This document shows positions 1 to 7,042 of a stretch of DNA of 36,901 nucleotides, piece after piece. Origin of the DNA: Alphaproteobacteria bacterium Ga0077535 (lineage in GTDB: Bacteria; Pseudomonadota; Alphaproteobacteria; Caulobacterales; Aquidulcibacteraceae). The stretch is from contig LNEK01000017.1 in the NCBI GenBank assembly GCA_001464425.1, positions 1-36,901 of the forward strand, in the 5' to 3' direction. Position numbers and translations under genes: made by a program. Positions within the stretch are counted from its first letter, which is position 1; every line of letters starts with the position of its first letter. The notes beneath the pieces are model-generated. The model did not search any database, was not told the origin of the DNA, and saw only the letters and a program-made list of their open reading frames with translations.

Positions 1-395
1 GCGCCGCTGGCCGACACCACTGCGTTCTGCGGCACCCGAAGTTCGATCACCATCAGCTCATTGCCCGACACCCGGCCCTCGCGCGTGGTGGTGACCTGGA
101 AGCCGTCGCCATCAATCCGGCAATCGCGGATCTGCCGCCGCAAGCGGCCGTCGATCACCAACCGGTCCCCGTTCAGCCGCACCCGCGGCGGCTCAAAACC
201 GCCGCTGCGAATGGAGACCGCCACATCAGTCCGGTTTTCTGGAGTAACGCGCACAAAACCCGCCACATCCCGGACCTGCACCTCCCGGGCGGCCGGGTAA
301 CGTTGCAGGCTCTGCTGCGGCGTCTGCGCCAGCGCCGGCGCCCCACCCAGCACCGAAGCGACGACGATAAATCGGAGAGATTCAAATAGGCGCAT
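1..395 (-). CDS. Secreted protein of unknown function, N-terminal part (cut by window edge)
   Basis: Reading the minus strand from the ATG at 395-393 gives an open frame of 131 codons that runs off the left edge. A strong Shine-Dalgarno sequence (AGGAGGG) lies about 8 nt before the ATG. The first ~22 residues form a typical signal peptide (MRLFESLRFIVV, then a small-residue stretch ending ALAQ), so the product is probably exported. The visible mature part is rich in short beta-strand-like segments alternating V/I with polar residues, with phrases such as VRVTPENRTDVAVSI, RVRLNGDRLVIDG and LMVIELRVPQNAVVSASG. This resembles the beta-solenoid type of putative adhesin domains (DUF4097/DUF2807-like), but the match is by impression only. 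The C-terminus is outside the window. Confidence 0.7.
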   Translation of the reverse strand, partial: MRLFESLRFIVVASVLGGAPALAQTPQQSLQRYPAAREVQVRDVAGFVRVTPENRTDVAVSIRSGGFEPPRVRLNGDRLVIDGRLRRQIRDCRIDGDGFQVTTTREGRVSGNELMVIELRVPQNAVVSASG

Positions 396-645
396 GTCGT
401 CAGGCCCTCCTGCTAGGCCGGTACCCTCGCAGACAAGATGCCCGACACCAGGATTTTGGATGCGAGGACGCCGATTTCGCCGTTCAGGCGAAAAAACCCT
501 AGCGTTTTCATACAATCCACTGTGTCTCCGGCGCATCGCCTAATATTAATGATGAATGAATTCGGGGTGTGGAATTGTGAGTTACGGGCCCCAGGGGCAT
601 GTGTTGCGCTCCCAGAATGGGTGATCACTACAGGGGTTAATACCA

Positions 646-1377
646 ATGCGTAATTGGATCATCGGTGCGGCGGCCTTGCTGGCCATGGCCGTACCGGGTG
701 TCGCGGCGGCCCAAACGGGCTACGCTGGCGCCACCTTCGGCAACGTCGACGTTGACGGCGCTGGCGATGCGGACTTCTACGGCGTCGAAGGCGCCGTTGC
801 GTTCGCTGGCTCGGGCTCGATCGTTTTCGAAGTCGATGCTTCTATCACGGACAGCGATGACACCGACGAAGGCTACGGCCTGACCGGCCACGTTTACAGC
901 CGCAGCGACAGCGGTCTGTTCGGCGGCTTCGTCGGCATCGGCTCGTCGAACGACAGCGACACGTGGACTGCCGGCCTCGAAGCCAGCAAGTTCTACACGA
1001 ACTGGACGCTCGCGGGCGCAGTCTTCTATGCCAACAACGACGACGCTGACGCAGACGGCTACGGCGTGAACGCCCAAGCCCGTTACTTCGTCCACGACAA
1101 CTTCCGCGTCCAGGGCAACCTGGGCTGGGCCACGGTTGACGCTGGCGGCGCTGGCGATGACGACGTGTTCAGCTACGGCCTCGGCGCTGAGTACCAGTTC
1201 GCCGCTGCTCCGATCTCGATCGGCGCTGGCTGGAACCACTTCGAAGGCGACGACAGCGGCCTCGAAGCCGACACCCTGTCGGTTGGCATTCGCTACAATT
1301 GGGGCGGCTCGCTCCGTGATCGTGACCGCAGCGGCGCCAGCCAAGCGGACATCACCGGCACGGGCTTCCTGTTCTAA
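646..1377 (+). CDS. Outer-membrane beta-barrel (porin-like) protein, copy 1
   Basis: A 243-residue protein begins with a signal peptide (MRNWIIGAAALLAMAVPG, cleavage probably at AAAQ near residue 23). The rest is a regular series of amphipathic strands separated by Asp/Gly-rich turns, as in OmpA-like or porin-family barrels of about 8 strands; Asp-rich loops may bind cations. A terminal aromatic residue (FLF) fits a barrel sorted by the BAM machinery, although the last clear strand (SVGIRYNWGG) is followed by a tail containing DRDRSGASQ. The start is set by AGGGG before the ATG. The gene is followed by a strong terminator and by a paralogue at 1643, so it is probably monocistronic. The 250 bp upstream (396-645) contain no gene I can support and presumably hold its promoter; no clear sigma-70 boxes were found. 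Confidence 0.85.
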   Translation: MRNWIIGAAALLAMAVPGVAAAQTGYAGATFGNVDVDGAGDADFYGVEGAVAFAGSGSIVFEVDASITDSDDTDEGYGLTGHVYSRSDSGLFGGFVGIGSSNDSDTWTAGLEASKFYTNWTLAGAVFYANNDDADADGYGVNAQARYFVHDNFRVQGNLGWATVDAGGAGDDDVFSYGLGAEYQFAAAPISIGAGWNHFEGDDSGLEADTLSVGIRYNWGGSLRDRDRSGASQADITGTGFLF

Positions 1378-1403
1378 TCAAACCTAATCGTACGCAGCCT
1401 TGA

Positions 1404-1435
1404 AGCGCTCCGGCCTCGTGCCGGGGCGCTTTTTC
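1404..1435 (+). terminator. Rho-independent terminator after porin copy 1
   Basis: An 11-bp stem with one G-T pair (agcgctccggc / gccggggcgct) around the loop ctcgt is followed immediately by a T-rich run. It lies 26 nt after the stop codon of the first porin gene. Confidence 0.88.
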
Positions 1436-1642
1436 TTTACGTGTAGTTCATGCCCGTAAATAAACCCCTTCGGCCGCCACTTTGCCGCCATCATCATTAT
1501 GATTTCGTTTACTTTTCCGTGTCCCTTTCGCCACACTGCGGAACTCGCGCGACAGGCGTGCGCAGCTGCCCCCTTCCGCCCTCAAAGGCGAAGGATCAAA
1601 TACCTGCAGCCTTTCCCGGCGAGCCTCCTAAGGGGACATCAC

Positions 1643-2392
1643 ATGAAGAAATATCTGCTCGGCGCCGCAGCGGCGTTGGCCATCGTTGCGCCTGGCGTCG
1701 CCTCGGCTCAGTCCGGCTACGTCGACCTCGGTTTCACCAATAGCGACGCTGGCGCCTTGGAAATCGACACGACGCAAATTGGCGGCGCTTATGCATGGGG
1801 CGGCAACGGAACCGTCGGCTTTCAGATCGACGGCGTCGTTGGCATGCACGAGTACGACAGCGGCGGCCCAGAGGTGGATACCTATAACATCGGCGGCCAC
1901 GCGTTCGTTCGTAACGACAGCCACTTGATCGGCGGCTTCGTCAACTTTGGCAACACCGACTTCGGCTTTGGCGAATACGACTACTACACGCTCGGCGCCG
2001 AGGGCGCGATCTACATGAGCCGCACCACGCTCAACGGCACGCTGAGCTGGTCTGACTCGGAAGACTTCGACTCTTCGATCACAGCGCTTGACCTCGGCCT
2101 CACGCACTTCGTCACCGACAACTTCTCGGTTGGCGGCAACGTCGGCTTCGGCGAAATCGACAACGGCGGCAGCGACTTCACGGCCTTCGGCGTCGGCGGC
2201 GAATATCAGTTCGCCACGTTCCCGGTCAGCCTCTACGGCGGCTGGAACACGACCGACTATGACGGCTTCGAAGTTGACGCGCTGACGCTTGGCGTTCGCT
2301 ACAATTTCGGTGGCACGCTGTTCGATCGCGATCGTTCGGGCGCCAGCCAATCGCGCAACGGCGGCTTCGGCCGTCTGGGCGCTGTTCTCTAA
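1643..2392 (+). CDS. Outer-membrane beta-barrel (porin-like) protein, copy 2
   Basis: The start chosen is the ATG at 1643, giving 249 residues, because TAAGGGGA sits 7-8 nt upstream and the protein then begins with a clean signal peptide (MKKYLLGAAAALAIVAPG, cleavage near ASAQ). An in-frame ATG at 1499 would put 48 unlikely residues before it. The mature part repeats the strand/turn pattern of the gene at 646. The two products align end to end: both start with a Q-(S/T)-G-Y motif after cleavage and both end with RYN-(W/F)-GG-(S/T)-L followed by DRDRSGASQ. They are tandem paralogues. The 180 nt before the start that follow the copy 1 terminator could be a long leader. Substrate is unknown. Confidence 0.87.
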   Translation: MKKYLLGAAAALAIVAPGVASAQSGYVDLGFTNSDAGALEIDTTQIGGAYAWGGNGTVGFQIDGVVGMHEYDSGGPEVDTYNIGGHAFVRNDSHLIGGFVNFGNTDFGFGEYDYYTLGAEGAIYMSRTTLNGTLSWSDSEDFDSSITALDLGLTHFVTDNFSVGGNVGFGEIDNGGSDFTAFGVGGEYQFATFPVSLYGGWNTTDYDGFEVDALTLGVRYNFGGTLFDRDRSGASQSRNGGFGRLGAVL

Positions 2393-2414
2393 CACTGCAC
2401 TCAGTCGAAAGACG

Positions 2415-2445
2415 AAGAGCCCCGGTGCAAACCGGGGCTCTTTTC
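2415..2445 (+). terminator. Rho-independent terminator after porin copy 2
   Basis: A perfect 12-bp stem (aagagccccggt / accggggctctt) with a gcaa tetraloop runs into a T-rich tail, 22 nt after the stop of the second porin gene. The convergent operon ends at 2480. Confidence 0.93.
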
Positions 2446-2479
2446 TTGTGTGGTTGCGAGTTGCGCAATCGCAGTCACT

Positions 2480-2866
2480 TCATCCGCGGCGTGCGATGGT
2501 CTTTTCCATCAGGCCGACGCCCATCCAATAGATGTCTTCCCAGAAGCTGATCGCTTCGGCGTCGCTCATGCCGACGGGGTCGAACGCGCCGGACCATGTC
2601 AGCTGCGAGGAAGCTGCATCGATCGGGGCAACTTCCATCGTCGCTCTGTAAGCGCTGACGGGTAGCGGAGAGCTCACGATCGAATAGCTGATCTGGCGGC
2701 CATCTTCCAGCGTGAGCGTGCGCAGCGCGCCGATGCCCTCGCCTTCTTGGATGCATGCTTCCGCGGGACGACCGGACCATCTGCCGGTGTCGCCGAAGTC
2801 ACCGATCAGCGCCCACAATTCGTCCACCGGCAAACTAAACGCATGCACCAATTGCGCGCGTGGCAT
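2480..2866 (-). CDS. SRPBCC (polyketide cyclase/START-like) family protein
   Basis: The 128-residue product has the layout of small helix-grip (SRPBCC) proteins. It has an N-terminal strand with the phrase LVHAFSLPVDELWALIGDFG, in which W and the D-F-G turn are typical. A Gly-rich hairpin (EGEGIGALRTLTL) and a strand holding QISYSIV follow, and the C-terminal amphipathic helix begins about DAEAISFWEDIYWMG. Members bind hydrophobic ligands in a cavity; the ligand cannot be predicted. It is the last gene of the minus-strand operon, starting 6 nt after the stop of the alpha/beta hydrolase gene. The Shine-Dalgarno is weak (GATTGAG), consistent with coupling to the upstream gene. Confidence 0.75.
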   Translation of the reverse strand: MPRAQLVHAFSLPVDELWALIGDFGDTGRWSGRPAEACIQEGEGIGALRTLTLEDGRQISYSIVSSPLPVSAYRATMEVAPIDAASSQLTWSGAFDPVGMSDAEAISFWEDIYWMGVGLMEKTIARRG

Positions 2867-2872
2867 GTCGGC

Positions 2873-3772
2873 TCAATCCGCCTTCGCCAGAAAATCCAGC
2901 AACGCATCCCACGCTTCGGGTTCTTCCAGCGTTGGCGCGTGGCCGATGTTTTCGACGGTTACGGTTTCGAGATCGGGCTTTAGTTCGCGCATCATCGCGA
3001 CGACATCGTCGGCGAGTAGATCGGAGAGGCCGCCGCGCACCGAGAGCATCGGCTTTTGCGCCAGTGCGCTGAACAGTGGCGAGAGATCCGGCGCCGGCGC
3101 GTCTTCGTCGAAATCGGCGAAGGCGAGCGCGATCAGCGGATCGTAGTCGAATTCGAGGCGGCCATCATCGCGCGTGCGGAAGGTGCGGTGTGCGAAGGTT
3201 TGCCAGAAAGAATCATCGTCGGTGCGTTCAGGGAAAGCGGCGCCGTTTGTGGCGCGCACGGCTTCGGCGGCGTCGGCCCAGCTATCAACCGGCTGTGTGC
3301 GGCCGACATAAGCGGAGATGCGCGCAAGGCCCGCCATGTTGAGCTTCGGGCCGACATCGTTCAGCACCGAGGCGGCGATGCGATCCGGCGCCAAGGCGGC
3401 CAACACCATGGTGATCAGCCCGCCCATCGAGGTGCCGACGAACACGGCTTTGGCGATCCCGAGCTTGTCCATCAGCGCCAGCACGTCTTGCGCGTACACG
3501 GCGGGCACGTAATGCGCAGGGTCGGGATCGTTGGCGCTCTTGCCGCGCCCGCGCATGTCGGCGGCGATGACGCGGCGGCCGAGCGCCGCGATGCGCGGCG
3601 CGATGACTTCAAAGTCGCGCGAATTGCGCGTGAGGCCATGCAGGCAGATGACCGGCAAGCCTGTCTCCGGCAGCAACGGCGGATAGTCGCGCGCGTAGAT
3701 GGTTAGCCCATCGACCGTTGGGACGATGCGCTCTTCAAAGCCGCCGATCGCGATCGGTGCGCCGGAATCCAT
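2873..3772 (-). CDS. Alpha/beta hydrolase
   Basis: The product (299 residues) is an alpha/beta-hydrolase fold enzyme. Visible marks are the oxyanion-hole motif CLHGLT, the nucleophile elbow GTSMGG with Ser115, and a late histidine in NIGHAPTLEEP (about residue 278). A DMRGRG loop follows strand 4. No signal peptide is seen, so it is probably cytoplasmic; the substrate is unknown. The ATG at 3772 is preferred to the one at 3778 because AGGAG is then 6 nt upstream instead of touching the codon. That Shine-Dalgarno overlaps the end of the upstream gene, whose stop is at 3784-3782, so the genes are probably co-translated. Confidence 0.85.
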   Translation of the reverse strand: MDSGAPIAIGGFEERIVPTVDGLTIYARDYPPLLPETGLPVICLHGLTRNSRDFEVIAPRIAALGRRVIAADMRGRGKSANDPDPAHYVPAVYAQDVLALMDKLGIAKAVFVGTSMGGLITMVLAALAPDRIAASVLNDVGPKLNMAGLARISAYVGRTQPVDSWADAAEAVRATNGAAFPERTDDDSFWQTFAHRTFRTRDDGRLEFDYDPLIALAFADFDEDAPAPDLSPLFSALAQKPMLSVRGGLSDLLADDVVAMMRELKPDLETVTVENIGHAPTLEEPEAWDALLDFLAKAD

Positions 3773-3781
3773 GAGCATCTC

Positions 3782-4237
3782 CTAGCCCGGCGCGGTGCGC
3801 GAAGCATTTGCGTTCGCGTCGGCATACGCGACCGATCGCATCGCTCGCAACCGGGTGAGCCAACGTTGTTGTAAGGCAGCACGCTCACTCGCCGCGATGG
3901 CGTCACAGGTGCGCAGCACGATCTCGGCGCCGCCGACGGTGAAACGATCGAAGCAGAGCCCGGCGAAATCAGTTTGCCGCACAAGCTGAATCTCGACTTG
4001 ACGCTGCGCCGCTTGCGTTTCGCCGCGCGCGGCTTGCGCTTGCGAGCGCGCGATCGGGCCGGTTCCACGGAAGCGGACAATGAAAGAAAGCGGCTCGGCT
4101 TGGGTTTGCGCCTGCGCGGTTTCGAAGGCGCCGATGTTGGCCGGTGTGGATTCCGGCTGCGCCGCGATGGCGACAGCGGCAGCCATTAGTGCGCCGCTGA
4201 CGGCGATGCCCCAGATGCGAAGTGCGTTAGCGTTCAT
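3782..4237 (-). CDS. Small exported protein coupled to the S8 protease (possible propeptide/inhibitor-like partner)
   Basis: The 151-residue product starts at the ATG at 4237, which overlaps the TGA of the upstream protease as ATGA. The first ~26 residues (MNANALRIWGIAVSGALM, then AAAVAIAA) form a signal peptide or membrane anchor. Next come a strand LSFIVRFRG, a Gln/Ala/Arg-rich stretch, two cysteines (in GLCFDRF and LRTCDA), and a closing helix plus strand, RLRAMRSVAYADANA. That ending resembles the last part of the protease's own pro-region (RLQASGQFEYAEPNY). In the S8 family such beta-alpha folds (inhibitor I9) act as intramolecular chaperones and inhibitors. I infer a free-standing I9-like role from this resemblance and the coupling; it is not proven and the family is not one I recognise. 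Confidence 0.6.
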   Translation of the reverse strand: MNANALRIWGIAVSGALMAAAVAIAAQPESTPANIGAFETAQAQTQAEPLSFIVRFRGTGPIARSQAQAARGETQAAQRQVEIQLVRQTDFAGLCFDRFTVGGAEIVLRTCDAIAASERAALQQRWLTRLRAMRSVAYADANANASRTAPG

Positions 4238-6240
4238 GGCGACGCGGCCGTCGATGCGGGAACGGCAAGCCCCAGATCGAGCGAACCTCGCCCGCTCGGC
4301 CTCGCACATGTCACGGAACCAGTGGAAATCGGCGTAGCGTGGCGCGAGCGCGCGCATTCGATCTGGCCGAAGTCAGCGCTGTGCCTCGCGAGCGCGCGTT
4401 CGAACAACGCAGCTTCGAGTTGGCGCCCGCGCAAGCCGCTCTGCGATGCGAGCAACGCCAGCGCCGCCGACACATGCGGCGTCGCCATCGAAGTGCCCTG
4501 CAGGAATGAGTAATAGCAGCGCTCGGTGGATTGCTGGTTCACCGGATCGTAGCAGCCCGCTGTGGTGGCGCGCGTCGAAAGCACGCCATCAGGGCGGCCA
4601 TCCCCGTCGGCATCGGCGAAGACGTCGCCACCGGGCGCGAGGATGTCCACTTCCGGGCCGAAGTTCGAGTAGAACGAAAGCCCGCCGCGCGCATCACTGG
4701 CGCCGACGACAACGACGTTGTTGCAATTGGCCGGCGCGTAGAGGCGCGTTTGGTTGGCCTTATTGCCCGCGGCGACGACGACCACGACATTGCGCGCCAC
4801 CGCTGCGTCGATCGCCGCCTGCATTGAAGCGGGGCACGGCGCCTGGATGGTGAGGCTCATATTGATGATGTCAGCCGGATTGCGGTTGACGATCTGCTGG
4901 CCTGCCGCGTTCACAGCAGGCGCAAGGCCCGCCGCCCAGCGAATGCCGGAGACGATGTCCGCCAGTTCGCCGCCGCAGCGGCCGAGTACGCGCACCGGGA
5001 TCACGGTGACATCCCATGCGCCGCCGGCGACGCCGACGCTATCGTTCGTCGCCGCCGCGCCAATCGTGCCGGCGACGTGGGTGCCGTGGTACGAGTTTTC
5101 AGTCGCTGTGCCGCAGCGATCGCCAGCGTCCTGCGCATCGCCGTCGACGCCGTCATTGTCGCCGCCGCGTTCGGGATTAGCGATCATATCGACGCCGGGG
5201 GCGACATTGCCTGACGCTGCGATGTCCGGGTGGGTGAGATCAACGCCGGTATCGAGCACGGCGACGCGAATAGTGCGCGAGCCGATTTGAGATGCTTCCC
5301 AGAACGGCAGGAAGCCTGCGCCGCCGGCCGATTGCCCCTCGCCCGTTCCGCGGGCGCGGTAATGCCATTGCAGCGCGTAGAGCGGATCGTTTGGGAGGCC
5401 ACCGATCCGCGTCATCGGCGTTTGCGGTTGCTGTGGTGTTGTGGTGGTTCCGCCGGGCTGTTGTTGTGTTGGCGGCGGTGCGTCGCGACGGGGCGGACGC
5501 GTGAAGCCAGCGTCGGCGATGTAATTCGGCTCGGCGTATTCAAACTGGCCAGACGCCTGCAGGCGCTGGATGGCGCAGCGGGTTGCGAGTGAGATGTCGT
5601 TCTCAAGCTGACCCTGCAATACGATGCGCGGGCAGCGATCGGCTTCGTTCCATTCGATCGCAGCGGGCATCGCGCCTTCGGCGCTGGTTTGTTGCGCGTA
5701 GCGCAAAGATGTCGGGCTCGCGCCGATGGTGGCGAGATTGACGGTGACGACGCCGCCCGGACGCACTTGCACTTCGCCATCAACGCCAAGCCGGCGCAGC
5801 ACATCGCGTGCGGCCGTCCGCGCCGTCGTCGAAGCTTCGGCTTCCGCGCGCTCCAGCACTTCCTTGCCAGTGGTCTCTGGCAATTGCTCAAGCGCTTCGT
5901 TGCCTTGCGCGCGCAATGAGCGGACGAGATTGTTGGCGAGGCCCATATCGCTCGCGGCTTCGGCGAGTTCACGCTCGACCTGCGCGCCGATCAGAATTTG
6001 CCCCGGCGCGATCATCACCGGCTCAGGCGCAAGCAGCGCAGCGACTTGATCTTGCGGCCGCACCGCGCCGGCCAAAGCCCGCGCCGCCAGCGGCACATCT
6101 TCAAGCGCGATCGGCCCAGGCGCCGCAGCCTCTTCGCCGCCAGTGACGCGCTCCCATACGTTGCCGATCTGATCGCACGCGCCCAGCGCCAAGATCGACG
6201 CTAGCACCAAGGCAATCAGGCTCCAGCGACGATGCGACAT
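4234..6240 (-). CDS. Subtilisin-like (S8 family) serine protease lipoprotein
   Basis: The start is the ATG at 6240 (GGGGAG 6-7 nt upstream), giving 668 residues; a longer frame to 6435 has no support. The N-terminus is a lipoprotein signal with the lipobox LGAC (Cys22), so the protein should be lipid-anchored in the envelope. Residues ~40-245 form a helical then I9-like pro-region ending EYAEPNY. A Pro/Gln/Thr-rich linker (~250-276) follows. The peptidase domain (~285-630) carries the triad Asp330 (VLDTGVD), His385 (YHGTHVAGT) and Ser584 (GTSMATPHV), with the oxyanion Asn493 (AAGN). Several Cys may form disulfides, and DNDGVDGDAQDAGD may bind calcium. It is the first gene of a minus-strand operon with the small partner, a hydrolase and a SRPBCC protein. 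Confidence 0.93.
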   Translation of the reverse strand: MSHRRWSLIALVLASILALGACDQIGNVWERVTGGEEAAAPGPIALEDVPLAARALAGAVRPQDQVAALLAPEPVMIAPGQILIGAQVERELAEAASDMGLANNLVRSLRAQGNEALEQLPETTGKEVLERAEAEASTTARTAARDVLRRLGVDGEVQVRPGGVVTVNLATIGASPTSLRYAQQTSAEGAMPAAIEWNEADRCPRIVLQGQLENDISLATRCAIQRLQASGQFEYAEPNYIADAGFTRPPRRDAPPPTQQQPGGTTTTPQQPQTPMTRIGGLPNDPLYALQWHYRARGTGEGQSAGGAGFLPFWEASQIGSRTIRVAVLDTGVDLTHPDIAASGNVAPGVDMIANPERGGDNDGVDGDAQDAGDRCGTATENSYHGTHVAGTIGAAATNDSVGVAGGAWDVTVIPVRVLGRCGGELADIVSGIRWAAGLAPAVNAAGQQIVNRNPADIINMSLTIQAPCPASMQAAIDAAVARNVVVVVAAGNKANQTRLYAPANCNNVVVVGASDARGGLSFYSNFGPEVDILAPGGDVFADADGDGRPDGVLSTRATTAGCYDPVNQQSTERCYYSFLQGTSMATPHVSAALALLASQSGLRGRQLEAALFERALARHSADFGQIECARSRHATPISTGSVTCARPSGRGSLDLGLAVPASTAASP

Positions 6241-6349
6241 GCTTGGCTCCCCACGCCTTTTAGCGGACAGTATGTTTCTTAGCTTGGCCTCCCCCGATGA
6301 CAAGGCGATGTCGGCGGCGGCTCGTGGAGAAGGGCCGAAAGGCCAGAAC

Positions 6350-7042
6350 ATGAGCATTTTCCCCCTTGCGGCGAACCTTGCGGCCGCGCGCGATCCGAAC
6401 GCGCCGCGCGCCCGCACCGAGGATGAAGCGACCACCCTTGCGGGCGGGCCGGTATTCCTCGCTGTCGAGGAATTGCCGCAAGAGTTCGAAACACCGGACG
6501 CCGCGGAGAAAGCGGTGCCGGAACTTTACGGAACGGGGCTCTATGAACTGATCTGGCGCGAGGGCTGGCGCGTGGTGATGCGCTATTGGCGTCCGGCGCC
6601 GCCCGCGCCGGTCGCGCGTACCGGCGAAGCTGCGGTGAAGAAGCCGCTCGGCCGCGCGCGTACGCCGGAAGAAGCGCGTAAGCTGCTGCAGTCGCCAGCT
6701 GAGCTCACCACCGAAGTGCTGCCAAAACTCTATGCGGATCATAAGCAGCTCATGCGGCGCTGGGGCGCGCTGGTGAAAAGCGGCGGCGGCGAGATTGTCG
6801 AGCGCGAAGGCAAGTTCGCGTTCGCGATCACGTACTGGCGGCCGATGCATGCGCCGGGCATTGCAGCGCCGCTGGCGCCGGTGGAGCGCATCGAACTTGC
6901 CGAGCGCGTACTGGCGCCAATGCGCGGGCCGGAGCCGCAAGCGGAGCTGGACATCGGCTTGTTCGAAGATCAAGCGCCGGAAAATCCGAACGTCGTGCTG
7001 GTGACTGAAGAAGGCGACGGGCGGTTTCGCGGAAGCGAGTAG
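6350..7042 (+). CDS. Protein of unknown function with two YWRP segments
   Basis: I chose the ATG at 6350 (230 residues), because AAAGG lies 7 nt upstream; in-frame ATGs at 6308 and 6239 are possible but lack a good ribosome site. The family is not recognised. There is no signal peptide or membrane segment, so it is probably cytoplasmic. Two segments look related. In one, LYGTGLYELIWREGWRVVM leads into RYWRP; in the other, LYADHKQLMRRWG and a short linker lead into FAFAITYWRP. Between them is a Pro/Ala/Arg-rich linker. This suggests an internal duplication of a small alpha/beta unit. The gene is divergent from the S8 protease operon and ends exactly one base before the stop of the convergent sensor kinase gene. 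Confidence 0.7.
   Translation: MSIFPLAANLAAARDPNAPRARTEDEATTLAGGPVFLAVEELPQEFETPDAAEKAVPELYGTGLYELIWREGWRVVMRYWRPAPPAPVARTGEAAVKKPLGRARTPEEARKLLQSPAELTTEVLPKLYADHKQLMRRWGALVKSGGGEIVEREGKFAFAITYWRPMHAPGIAAPLAPVERIELAERVLAPMRGPEPQAELDIGLFEDQAPENPNVVLVTEEGDGRFRGSE

Noticed and set aside
637-2395. Long minus-strand frames opposite both porin genes
   Set aside because: They are complements of GCC/GAC-rich coding sequence; no ribosome site or recognisable domain.
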